In this document: positions 1 through 5,384 of the stretch, piece after piece
Layout: each line of letters opens with the position of its first letter
Position numbering within the stretch: the first letter of the stretch is position 1
Assembly: GCA_035541855.1 (NCBI GenBank)
Contig: DATKMM010000002.1
Coordinates: forward strand, 1-5,413
DNA: 5,413 bases
Direction: 5' to 3'
Source: JAJXYP01 sp035541855
GTDB taxonomy: Bacteria; Patescibacteriota; Minisyncoccia; UBA6257; 2-01-FULL-56-20
Made by a program: the position numbers and the translations under genes
The notes under the pieces: generated by a model
Databases searched by the model: none
The model's input: the letters and a program-made list of their open reading frames with translations, nothing else
Told to the model about the DNA's origin: nothing

Positions 1-64
1 GATGTTGTAGGAGATGACGATGGCGATTTGCGCGTGCTAAGCAGTGATCACCGAAAGGTTAAAT
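1..64. other. Left-edge sequence with no assignable gene
   Basis: No gene can be assigned here. On the plus strand one frame stops at 8-10 (TAG), another at 15-17 (TGA), and the third stays open through the terminator to about 170, which is unlike a real gene end. The plus-strand terminator just to the right implies that some plus-strand gene or RNA ends at or before this point, so at most a few codons of its 3' end lie in the window. The minus-strand reading from 37 down to 1 gives C-ending codons (IAIVISYNI) but has no start codon in the window. Confidence 0.3.
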
Positions 65-87
65 GGTGGCTCCGGCCACCTTTTTTT
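65..87 (+). terminator. Rho-independent terminator, plus strand
   Basis: A perfect 6-bp stem, GGTGGC (65-70) and GCCACC (75-80), encloses the loop TCCG (71-74), which fits the stable UNCG tetraloop class closed by a C-G pair. Seven T residues (81-87) follow directly. On the opposite strand the stem is preceded by A residues and followed by no T-run, so it acts on plus-strand transcription. It should end a transcript entering from the left edge, convergent with the chaperone operon. Confidence 0.85.
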
Positions 88-96
88 AGTCCGCGG

Positions 97-118
97 TTTG
101 CCTCACGCGGCAAGTTTT
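97..118 (+). terminator. Possible second weak terminator, plus strand
   Basis: A 5-bp stem, TTGCC (98-102) with GGCAA (109-113), can be extended by a T-G wobble (97 with 114). The loop is 6 bases and TTTT follows at 115-118. It lies 10 bases after the stronger terminator and could be a back-up. The short stem and short T-run make this tentative; a competing pairing of CCGCG (91-95) with CGCGG (106-110) also exists. Confidence 0.3.
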
Positions 119-146
119 CCGTACTTTTGATCACCCGCGCCGCTCG

Positions 147-152
147 TATAAT
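147..152 (+). promoter_or_regulatory. Isolated TATAAT, possible plus-strand promoter
   Basis: A perfect -10 hexamer lies at 147-152. No good -35 sits at the usual 16-18 base spacing: the nearest candidates are CTTTTG (124-129), and TTGATC (127-132) at only 14 bases. A transcript from about position 159 would meet AGGG (161-164) and ATG ATG (168-173), opening an 11-codon frame that stops at 201-203. In a GC-rich window the hexamer stands out, but the missing -35 and the lack of a plausible product keep confidence low. Confidence 0.2.
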
Positions 153-275
153 GATCGGGAAGGGACGATGATGGCCCGAACGAAGCCGCTGGATTCGCTT
201 TGAACCATGCCGTTAATTTCTCTATCATGACGTCCAAAGTTCGAGGTCTGTCCCGATACGGGGCACAGCTATAAG

Positions 276-304
276 AAAAAGCATGGTATAATCCCTTATA
301 CATG
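276..304 (-). terminator. Second (distal) terminator of the chaperone operon
   Basis: Read on the minus strand, CATG-TATAA (304-296) pairs with TTATA-CATG (291-287 and 285-282) around a short GGGA loop, with one bulged base at 286. The run TTTTT (280-276) follows after two bases. The hairpin is AT-rich and weaker than the proximal one but well placed as a back-up. The same bases read on the plus strand contain an extended -10 look-alike (TG at 284-285, TATAAT at 287-292); the hairpin plus T-run explains the sequence better. Confidence 0.5.
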
Positions 305-305
305 G

Positions 306-374
306 AAAAGATAACCGGAGCGGACGGCAGGGAACGCCGGGCCGCGTAATGCCCTGGTCGGCGGCCCCGGTTAT
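306..374 (-). terminator. Proximal terminator of the chaperone operon
   Basis: On the minus strand, ATAACCGGGGC (374-364) pairs with GCTCCGGTTAT (321-311) over 11 bp with one G-U wobble, and CTTTT (310-306) follows. The wobble would be an A-C mismatch in plus-strand RNA, so the stem is better formed on the minus strand, as expected for the operon end. The 42-base apical part can fold further, for example CAGGG (356-352) with CCCTG (333-329). The TAA stop codon of the acetyltransferase lies inside the left arm, so terminator and gene end are fused. Confidence 0.6.
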
Positions 375-790
375 CGCTTCTTCACGAACACCGTCAGCCC
401 TTTCCGCTTGGCGTAGCCGCACTTCGCGGCGAAGCCGAAATTTTTCGGCTCGGTCTCGAAATAGACGTTCGTGCCGCGGGCGAGCCGCTCGATCTCACGC
501 ATCATGCGCCGGCCGATCCCCTGCCGCTGGTATTCGGGCGCGACGATCATATCGAGTATCTTCGTTTCGATCGCGAAATCCGAGAGCGCGCGGGCGACGC
601 CAACCAGCTCACCCGCCCCGTCCCGCGCGAAGACCACGATGTCGCAGTTCGCGAGCGAACGCCGCATCCGCGCCTCCATATACTGTTTCTCCGTGCCCCA
701 TCCAAGCTCGATATACAACGCCGCCGCCTCGCGCGGGGTCAACAGTTTCTTGTTCGAAAATATTTTTACGCCATCAGGCATTCTGGCCAT
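371..790 (-). CDS. GNAT-family N-acetyltransferase
   Basis: This 139-aa protein is a probable acetyl-CoA-dependent N-acetyltransferase of the GNAT superfamily; its substrate is unknown. The core acetyl-CoA-binding motif A is visible as VAPEYQRQGIG (residues 83-93), matching the Q/R-x-x-G-x-G/A pattern with Q88, G91 and G93. The preceding strand, ALSDFAIETKILDM, and the C-terminal AAKCGY (121-126) fit the fold, as does the N-terminal ALYIELGW (24-31). The length is normal for a single-domain GNAT. I chose the ATG at 790 because GAGGG lies 11 bases upstream. A TTG three codons earlier (799) is only 2 bases from that motif, and another ATG lies at 781. The gene starts 21 bases after the dnaJ stop codon and so probably shares its transcript. 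Whether it acts with the chaperones cannot be told from sequence. Confidence 0.88.
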   Translation of the reverse strand: MARMPDGVKIFSNKKLLTPREAAALYIELGWGTEKQYMEARMRRSLANCDIVVFARDGAGELVGVARALSDFAIETKILDMIVAPEYQRQGIGRRMMREIERLARGTNVYFETEPKNFGFAAKCGYAKRKGLTVFVKKR

Positions 791-801
791 TCGATGCAAC
801 G

Positions 802-806
802 CCCTC
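802..806 (-). promoter_or_regulatory. Shine-Dalgarno of the acetyltransferase gene
   Basis: GAGGG lies between the dnaJ stop codon (812-814) and the ATG at 790, with 11 bases between motif and start. It supports the ATG at 790 over the upstream TTG. It is the only clear Shine-Dalgarno sequence in front of any gene in this window. Confidence 0.5.
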
Positions 807-811
807 GTGAT

Positions 812-1885
812 CTATGCTCCCGCTTCCTCCAGCGCCTTCCTCAGCTTGCCGTCGGCTTTCTTCGGCGCTTTGACGATGAAGTTCACGTAGAGGTCGCCGC
901 GGCCGTACGAATTAAAATGCGGCATGCCCTCGCCCGGAATGCGGAGATTTTCCTTCAGGTTGAAGCCGGCCGGTATTTCAAACGAAACCCTCCCGCCGCC
1001 GATCGTCGGCGCTTCGAACTTTTTGCCGAGCAGGAGGTCGATGGCGTTCAGTTCCTTCGCGACCACGAGGTTCGCGCCGTGCCGTTCGAACACCGGATGC
1101 GGCCGCACGCGCACGCGGACGTAGAGATCGCCCGCCGCCGTACCGCGCCCGCCCGCTTCGCCCATGCCCCTGATCTGGATCAGCTGGTTGTCCTCGATGC
1201 CGGGCACGATCTCCACGCGGATGTCGCGGTCCGCCTCGAGGCGGCCTGACCCCTTGCAGGCGCCACACGCCTTCTTCGGCACTTCGCCCGTGCCGTGGCA
1301 CTTGGCGCAGACGGTGATCTGCGAGAAACTGCCGAAGAACGACCGCTTCTCCATGCGGACCTCGCCGCGCCCGTCGCAGGTAGCGCATTTTTCGAACCCG
1401 CTGCCCGGCTCGGCACCCTTGCCTTTGCACTTGCCGCACTCGACGAAGGTCCGCAGGCGCACCTGCTTCGTTATGCCGCGGAACGCCTCCTCGAGCGTGA
1501 TCTGTTCCTGGACCTCGAGGTCCGCCCCCCGTTCATACGTCTTGCGCGGCGGCCGGACGCCGAACCCTTCGAAAATGCTCTCCATCATATCCCCCAGGTC
1601 GCCCATGTCCGCGAACTGCGACGGGTCGAATCCGCCGAACCCGCCCCACTGGGCACCGCCGCCGAATCCGGCCGGGCCGCCCGCGCTGCCGAAGCGGTCG
1701 TATTGCGCGCGCTTGCTCTTGTCGGAGAGTACCTGGTACGCTTCGTTGATCTCCTTGAACTTCTCCTCGCTGCCACCCGCCTTGTCGGGGTGGTACTGGT
1801 GCGCCAGCTTGCGGTACGCCTTTTTGATGTCGTCGTCGGACGCGTTCTTCGGAATTCCGAGGATCTGGTAATAATCTTTTGCCAT
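812..1885 (-). CDS. dnaJ: Chaperone protein DnaJ (Hsp40, type I)
   Basis: DnaJ stimulates the ATPase of DnaK and delivers unfolded clients to it in the cytoplasm. The 357-aa protein has the full type I order. The J-domain covers about residues 4-66, with the essential HPD at 32-34. A Gly/Phe-rich linker runs about 67-110. Four CxxCxGxG zinc-finger repeats follow, with cysteines at 150/153, 167/170, 193/196 and 207/210. The C-terminal client-binding domains run to about 340, including the conserved GDLYV strands at 252-256 and 330-334. The length is slightly short of the roughly 375 aa common for the family, mainly from a short tail. The start is fixed by the canonical MAKDYYQILG. The ATG is 3 bases after the stop codon of the upstream membrane protein gene (TAA ATC ATG) with no Shine-Dalgarno sequence, so translation probably depends on coupling to that gene. 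Confidence 0.98.
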   Translation of the reverse strand: MAKDYYQILGIPKNASDDDIKKAYRKLAHQYHPDKAGGSEEKFKEINEAYQVLSDKSKRAQYDRFGSAGGPAGFGGGAQWGGFGGFDPSQFADMGDLGDMMESIFEGFGVRPPRKTYERGADLEVQEQITLEEAFRGITKQVRLRTFVECGKCKGKGAEPGSGFEKCATCDGRGEVRMEKRSFFGSFSQITVCAKCHGTGEVPKKACGACKGSGRLEADRDIRVEIVPGIEDNQLIQIRGMGEAGGRGTAAGDLYVRVRVRPHPVFERHGANLVVAKELNAIDLLLGKKFEAPTIGGGRVSFEIPAGFNLKENLRIPGEGMPHFNSYGRGDLYVNFIVKAPKKADGKLRKALEEAGA

Positions 1886-1888
1886 GAT

Positions 1889-2971
1889 TTAATATTCTAT
1901 GATCTCTTTCGTCGCCGGCCCTTCGCTGATCTTCATGAATCCCGACGAGAGCAGGATCTCGTAAACGATGAGCGTCAGAAATTGCCCGGCCCAGACCGCG
2001 ACCACGCCCGCCGTCCGGACGATGATGAAAAGCGTCAGGCCCCAGAACACATAGTATAGCGCGGTGAATTTTTCCTGCAACTGGCCGGCGAGCGATGCCA
2101 GATACTGGTAGAAAGCGTTATTGAGCGGCTCCGACGGCGATACGGCGACCGCCGTGCTCGAACCGTCCGACAGCGCCGCCATGACCTGGTTGGATGCCTG
2201 CCCCAGAGCCGTGCTTTGTTCCGCTGAGGTCAGGTTTTGGAATGCGGGATTGTCCTGCAGTTCTAATTTCGCGATGGCGGCGGAAAAATCGCTCACCGAA
2301 CCTGAAAGCGGCACGGCGGGATAGAATTCCTGGACCAAGCCCGTCCCCCAGGTAAAAAACAGGTTAAATCCGTTCTCCGCGATAAAGAACGTGCCGTTGT
2401 TGGCCGGGAGCGCCGCGTACATCACGATCATGAAAACGACCGCGGCCGTGACCACGCTGCCGATCGCCTTCCGGCTGGTGCCGAAGAAGTGGATCTCGAT
2501 CATGTTCTGCATTTCGCGCCGGGCGGAATGGTAGCCCCACAGCAGGAAGCCGATGGCCGCGAGCCACGCGATGGCGAGCGCCTGCCACCCGTCGGCGTAA
2601 AACCATCCGATGAGCGCCGCCGATTCGAGAATGATGATGAGAAACCGCCGCGAATAGCTTTTCTGGAGAAAACCCTCGATCGCCGAGACCGCGCCCCAAA
2701 GGAGCAGCGCGCCGAGCGGGAACCAGAACGGGAGGTCGCTCGCGAGATACCGCGAGAACTCATAGCCGAACAGTCCGGCGAAAAGGACCGCGAGGACATC
2801 CAGGACCACGGAGCGCCACCTCCCTTCCGGCTTGCTGGCGCCGATGACCGTGATCGGATCGATCAGGTTCTGGCCGTTCTGGACCTGGTAGATGCGGTTC
2901 GGGCTGATCAGGCCCGCCTGCTTACTGGCCGCCGGCGGAGGGGTTGGCGGGGTCGGTTGGGGGATTTCCAT
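1889..2971 (-). CDS. Multi-pass membrane protein of unknown function, between dnaK and dnaJ
   Basis: I do not recognise this 360-aa protein. It opens with a proline-rich segment (residues 4-13, PQPTPPTPPP) and a short polar stretch to about 53. Hydrophobic segments follow at about 54-74, 80-100, 109-124, 128-147, 168-189, 303-319 and 322-342. Basic clusters at RWR (51-53), SYSRR (105-109) and HSARRE (148-153) suggest a cytoplasmic N-terminus. A mostly polar section of about 110 residues (190-300), Ser/Ala/Gln-rich and with few charges, would then lie outside. No catalytic or metal-binding motif is apparent. I chose the ATG at 2971; the frame stays open further upstream, but that arginine-rich extension (from 3085) is antisense-type noise from dnaK. 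The first 50 bases overlap dnaK, and the stop lies 3 bases before dnaJ, so the gene is an integral part of the operon. Its role could be in envelope stress or membrane localisation of the chaperones, but that is speculation. Confidence 0.85.
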   Translation of the reverse strand: MEIPQPTPPTPPPAASKQAGLISPNRIYQVQNGQNLIDPITVIGASKPEGRWRSVVLDVLAVLFAGLFGYEFSRYLASDLPFWFPLGALLLWGAVSAIEGFLQKSYSRRFLIIILESAALIGWFYADGWQALAIAWLAAIGFLLWGYHSARREMQNMIEIHFFGTSRKAIGSVVTAAVVFMIVMYAALPANNGTFFIAENGFNLFFTWGTGLVQEFYPAVPLSGSVSDFSAAIAKLELQDNPAFQNLTSAEQSTALGQASNQVMAALSDGSSTAVAVSPSEPLNNAFYQYLASLAGQLQEKFTALYYVFWGLTLFIIVRTAGVVAVWAGQFLTLIVYEILLSSGFMKISEGPATKEIIEY

Positions 2972-4829
2972 TCTCTTTATTATAGAGCGCCTGGCCGATT
3001 TTTTGAACCTCTGCGGAAAGCGCCGCCGTGGCCGCCTTGATGGCCGCGCCATCCTCGCCGTCCTTCGCCTTCCTGAGCGCCTCAAGTTTCTCCGTCACGC
3101 CCGCCTTGATGTCCGCCGGCACCTTGTCGCCGCCGTCGGCGAGCGCCTTCTCCGCCGTGTAGACGAGCGCCTCGGCCTGGTTCCGCGCGTCGACCAGGTC
3201 TTTCTTTTTCGCATCCTCCGCCGCATGCTCGGCCGCTTCGCGCTTCAGCTTCTCGATCTCGTCCTTCGAAAGGTTCGTCGACGCCTCGATCTTCACCGAT
3301 TGCGTCTTACCGCTCGCCTTGTCCTTCGCCGAAACGTTCAGGATGCCGTTCGCGTCGATGTCGAACGTCACCTCCACCTGCGGCACGCCGCGCGGCGCGG
3401 GCGGAATGCCGTCAAGAATGAACCGCGCGAGCAGCTTGTTGTCCCCCGCCATCGGGCGCTCGCCCTGGAGCACCTTTACTTCGACCGAGGTCTGGCTGTC
3501 CGCCGCCGTCGAGAACGTCTCCGTCTTCGCGGTCGGGACCGTCGTGTTCTTCTGGATCATCGGGGTCGCCACGCCGCCGAACGTTTCGATCGCGAGCGTG
3601 AGCGGCGTCACGTCGAGCAGGAGGATATCCTTCACTTCGCCTTCGGTCTTGCGCCCTTCCGCTTTCGCCGAGAGGATCTCGCCCTGCACGCCCGCGCCCA
3701 TCGCGACCACCTCGTCCGGGTTGATGCCCTGGTGCGGCTCCTTGTTGAACAGCTTTTTCACCGCGTCCTGCATCGCGGGCATGCGCGTCTGGCCGCCCAC
3801 GAGCAGCACTTCGTCAATATCGCCAAGCTTGAACCCCGCCGCCGTCACCGTGTCGCCGGTCAGCTTGATCGAGCGGTCAATATATTCCTGCACGAGCGAC
3901 TCGAGCTTCGCGCGCGAAAGCTTCATGAGGAAATGCTTCGGGCCGTCGGCGCCGGACGTGATGTACGGCAGGTTCACTTCCGTTTCCACGCCGGACGAAA
4001 GCTCATGCTTCGCCCGCTCGGCCGCCTCCTTCAGCCGCTGGAGCGCGAGCGGGTCCTTCGAGATGTCCACGCCTTCCTGCTTTTTATATTCCCCGACCAG
4101 ATATTCCTGGACCTTCTTGTCGAAATCGTCGCCGCCGAGATGCGTGTCGCCGCCCGTCGCCTTCACCTCGACGGTCTGCTCTTTGGTGTCCGGATCGATG
4201 CTCATCTCGAGCACCGAAACGTCGAAGGTGCCGCCGCCGAAATCGTACACGACGATCTTCTGGTCGGCCTTGTCCTTCGCGCGGTCCAGGCCGTACGCGA
4301 ACGCCGCCGCGGTCGGCTCGTTCAGGATGCGCTCCACCTTCAGGCCCGCGATCTCGCCCGCGTTCTTCGTCGCCTGGCGCTGGGAATCGTCGAAATACGC
4401 CGGCACCGTGATCACCGCCTCGTTCACCTTCTCGCCGAGCCGCGCCTCCGCGTCCGCCTTCAGCTTGCGCAGGATCTCCGCCGAAATCGCCTCCGGCGAG
4501 TACCAGTCGTCCCCCATCTTCACCTCCACGCCACCCGACGCGCTCTCTTTGATGTCGTAGGGCAGCCACGCCTTGTCGCGCTGGACCTCCGGATCGCTCC
4601 ACTTGCGGCCGATCAGCCGCTTCACGGAAAAGACCGTGTTCTTCGGGTTCGTCACCGACTGCCGTTTCGCGAGCAGGCCGACCAGCCGCTCGCCCGATTT
4701 CGAAAGCGCGACGATAGACGGCGTCGTGCGGTTGCCTTCCGCGTTCTCCAGGATCTGGATCTCGCCGTTCCGCATCACCGCCACCGCCGAGTTCGTCGTA
4801 CCGAGATCGATGCCGATTATTTTTGCCAT
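2922..4829 (-). CDS. dnaK: Chaperone protein DnaK (Hsp70)
   Basis: DnaK is the ATP-dependent Hsp70 that binds exposed hydrophobic segments of client proteins in the cytoplasm. At 635 aa it is full length. The nucleotide-binding domain has phosphate loop 1 (IGIDLGTTNS, residues 5-14), K70, NEPTAAA (170-176) with E171, phosphate loop 2 (DFGGGTFD, 196-203) with T201, and the adenosine motif VGGQTRMP (344-351). The interdomain linker and start of the substrate domain read LLLDVTPLTLAIET (403-416). The beta domain continues to about 512 and the helical lid to about 615. The last 20 residues form a flexible Pro/Asn/Gly-rich tail (NPPTDPANPSAGGQ) with no EEVD. The start is fixed by MAKIIGIDLG. It lies 19 AT-rich bases after grpE with no Shine-Dalgarno sequence. 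The 3' end overlaps the next gene by 50 bases. GrpE is its exchange factor and DnaJ its co-chaperone. Confidence 0.99.
   Translation of the reverse strand: MAKIIGIDLGTTNSAVAVMRNGEIQILENAEGNRTTPSIVALSKSGERLVGLLAKRQSVTNPKNTVFSVKRLIGRKWSDPEVQRDKAWLPYDIKESASGGVEVKMGDDWYSPEAISAEILRKLKADAEARLGEKVNEAVITVPAYFDDSQRQATKNAGEIAGLKVERILNEPTAAAFAYGLDRAKDKADQKIVVYDFGGGTFDVSVLEMSIDPDTKEQTVEVKATGGDTHLGGDDFDKKVQEYLVGEYKKQEGVDISKDPLALQRLKEAAERAKHELSSGVETEVNLPYITSGADGPKHFLMKLSRAKLESLVQEYIDRSIKLTGDTVTAAGFKLGDIDEVLLVGGQTRMPAMQDAVKKLFNKEPHQGINPDEVVAMGAGVQGEILSAKAEGRKTEGEVKDILLLDVTPLTLAIETFGGVATPMIQKNTTVPTAKTETFSTAADSQTSVEVKVLQGERPMAGDNKLLARFILDGIPPAPRGVPQVEVTFDIDANGILNVSAKDKASGKTQSVKIEASTNLSKDEIEKLKREAAEHAAEDAKKKDLVDARNQAEALVYTAEKALADGGDKVPADIKAGVTEKLEALRKAKDGEDGAAIKAATAALSAEVQKIGQALYNKENGNPPTDPANPSAGGQ
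2979..3007 (-). promoter_or_regulatory. Promoter-like sequence inside the 3' end of dnaK
   Basis: TTCAAA (3007-3002, 4 of 6 to TTGACA) is separated by exactly 17 bases from a perfect TATAAT (2984-2979) on the coding strand. Only 7 bases lie between the hexamer and the ATG at 2971, so transcription would start at or next to that ATG and yield a leaderless mRNA for the membrane protein gene and dnaJ. The same bases encode dnaK residues (TAT AAT is Tyr-Asn, 616-617), so chance is a real alternative. Confidence 0.3.
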
Positions 4830-4836
4830 AGGTTTT

Positions 4837-4860
4837 ATTAAAATTTAATTAATTTTTAAT
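4837..4860. repeat. AT-only imperfect palindrome at the grpE-dnaK junction
   Basis: A 24-base inverted repeat is centred on TTAATTAA (4845-4852), with a single mismatched pair (4844/4853) and symmetry out to 4837 and 4860. It includes the grpE stop codon (4849-4851) and most of the gap before dnaK. An all-AU RNA hairpin here would be weak. It may be only a by-product of extreme AT-richness around the dnaK start, or a binding or processing site. Confidence 0.35.
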
Positions 4861-5376
4861 TTCGTTCCCCTTGCTGATGATCACCCGCGCCGGCCGGAGC
4901 ACTTTGTCGTGCAGCCGGTAGCCCGGCTCGATCTCCTCGACGATCGCGCCGGGAGGATGGTCCGACGGGATCTCCGCCATCGCTTCGGCGACCATCGGAT
5001 CGAACCCGTCGCCCGGCCTGATCGCGATCTTTTCCACGCCGCGCTTTTTCAGAACATCCTCCACCTTCGAACGGATCAGGTAGATGCCGCGGTCAACCCC
5101 GTCCGCGCCGCCGTTCTTCTCCATCACCCGCAGCGCAAGATCGAAATCATCCATCACGGTGATGATCTCCCTGATGAGACCCTCGTTCCCGTACCGCGCC
5201 ACATCCTCCATCCGGTGCAGCTCGTCTTTTTTATAGTTGATAAGGTCCGCCTTCGCGCGCTGCCACCCGGCCAGATATTCGTCGCGCTCCTTCTTTATCG
5301 CCGCCATTTCGCCCGTTTCGGACGGCATATCGGCTCCGTTGCCCCGTTTGTTCCGCTCTTCATCCATGGTGCTCAT
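4849..5376 (-). CDS. grpE: Nucleotide exchange factor GrpE
   Basis: GrpE releases ADP from DnaK so that a new ATP can bind and the client is freed. The 175-aa protein has a charged, probably disordered N-terminus (1-22) and a long helical, coiled-coil section (about 23-85) containing the typical GWQRAKADLINYKK (37-50). The C-terminal beta domain carries FDPMVAEAM (125-133) and the family signature PGYRLHDKVLRPARVIIS (151-168). The length is normal to slightly short for the family. The ATG at 5376 is used here; a second ATG at 5367 (Met4) is equally possible, and a TATAAT only 2 bases upstream of the first ATG would favour it if it is the promoter. Neither start has a good Shine-Dalgarno sequence. 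It is the first chaperone gene of the operon visible in the window. Confidence 0.97.
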   Translation of the reverse strand: MSTMDEERNKRGNGADMPSETGEMAAIKKERDEYLAGWQRAKADLINYKKDELHRMEDVARYGNEGLIREIITVMDDFDLALRVMEKNGGADGVDRGIYLIRSKVEDVLKKRGVEKIAIRPGDGFDPMVAEAMAEIPSDHPPGAIVEEIEPGYRLHDKVLRPARVIISKGNEIKN

Positions 5377-5378
5377 AT

Positions 5379-5384
5379 ATTATA
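5379..5384 (-). promoter_or_regulatory. TATAAT just upstream of grpE
   Basis: A perfect -10 hexamer on the coding strand ends 2 bases before the grpE ATG at 5376 and 11 bases before the second ATG at 5367. If used, the transcript would begin near 5372 and be almost leaderless for Met4. No -35 is visible at 16-18 bases (GC-rich sequence lies there). The 8-base palindrome TTCATGAA (5387-5394) lies in the spacer and could be an operator or chance. Confidence 0.3.

Larger units (their letters stand above)
88..275. other. Intergenic region between convergent transcription units
   Basis: No gene is supported between the plus-strand terminator on the left and the minus-strand terminators on the right. 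Short open frames exist on both strands, but none has convincing composition or family resemblance. A small perfect hairpin, TGTCCCG (249-255 with the first base T) pairing with CGGGGCA (259-265, one G-T wobble), lies here without a T-run on either side. A plus-strand TATAAT at 147-152 is listed separately. Confidence 0.5.

Noticed and set aside
32..40. Half of a CIRCE heat-shock element (GCGTGCTAA, one base from GAGTGCTAA)
   Set aside because: The inverted partner TTAGCACTC is not found 9 bases away on either side, and the site lies at the wrong end of the chaperone operon.
236..265. tRNA-like T-arm (GTTCGAGG) in the intergenic region
   Set aside because: The bases flanking the GTTCGA do not pair as a T-stem and no acceptor, D or anticodon arms can be found around it.
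284..292. Extended -10 promoter (TG-N-TATAAT) on the plus strand leading to a 15-codon frame at 302-349
   Set aside because: The bases form one arm of a hairpin followed by a T-run on the minus strand, which is the better explanation. There is no -35 and the frame runs into the operon's terminator on the opposite strand.
103..303. 66-codon minus-strand frame in the left intergenic region
   Set aside because: It starts inside the distal terminator hairpin, follows the operon terminators without a promoter or ribosome site, and shows no recognisable protein character.
225..422. 65-codon minus-strand frame overlapping the end of the acetyltransferase gene
   Set aside because: It spans the proximal terminator and the GNAT 3' end in another frame, with no ribosome site.
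1295..2059. 254-codon plus-strand frame opposite dnaJ
   Set aside because: dnaJ is unmistakable on the minus strand; the plus-strand frame is a by-product of GC-biased codons and has no ribosome site or family motif.
2972..3085. N-terminal extension of the membrane protein by 38 residues
   Set aside because: The extension is arginine-rich, lies wholly within dnaK in another frame and looks like shadow coding. The ATG at 2971 gives a sensible cytoplasmic N-terminus.
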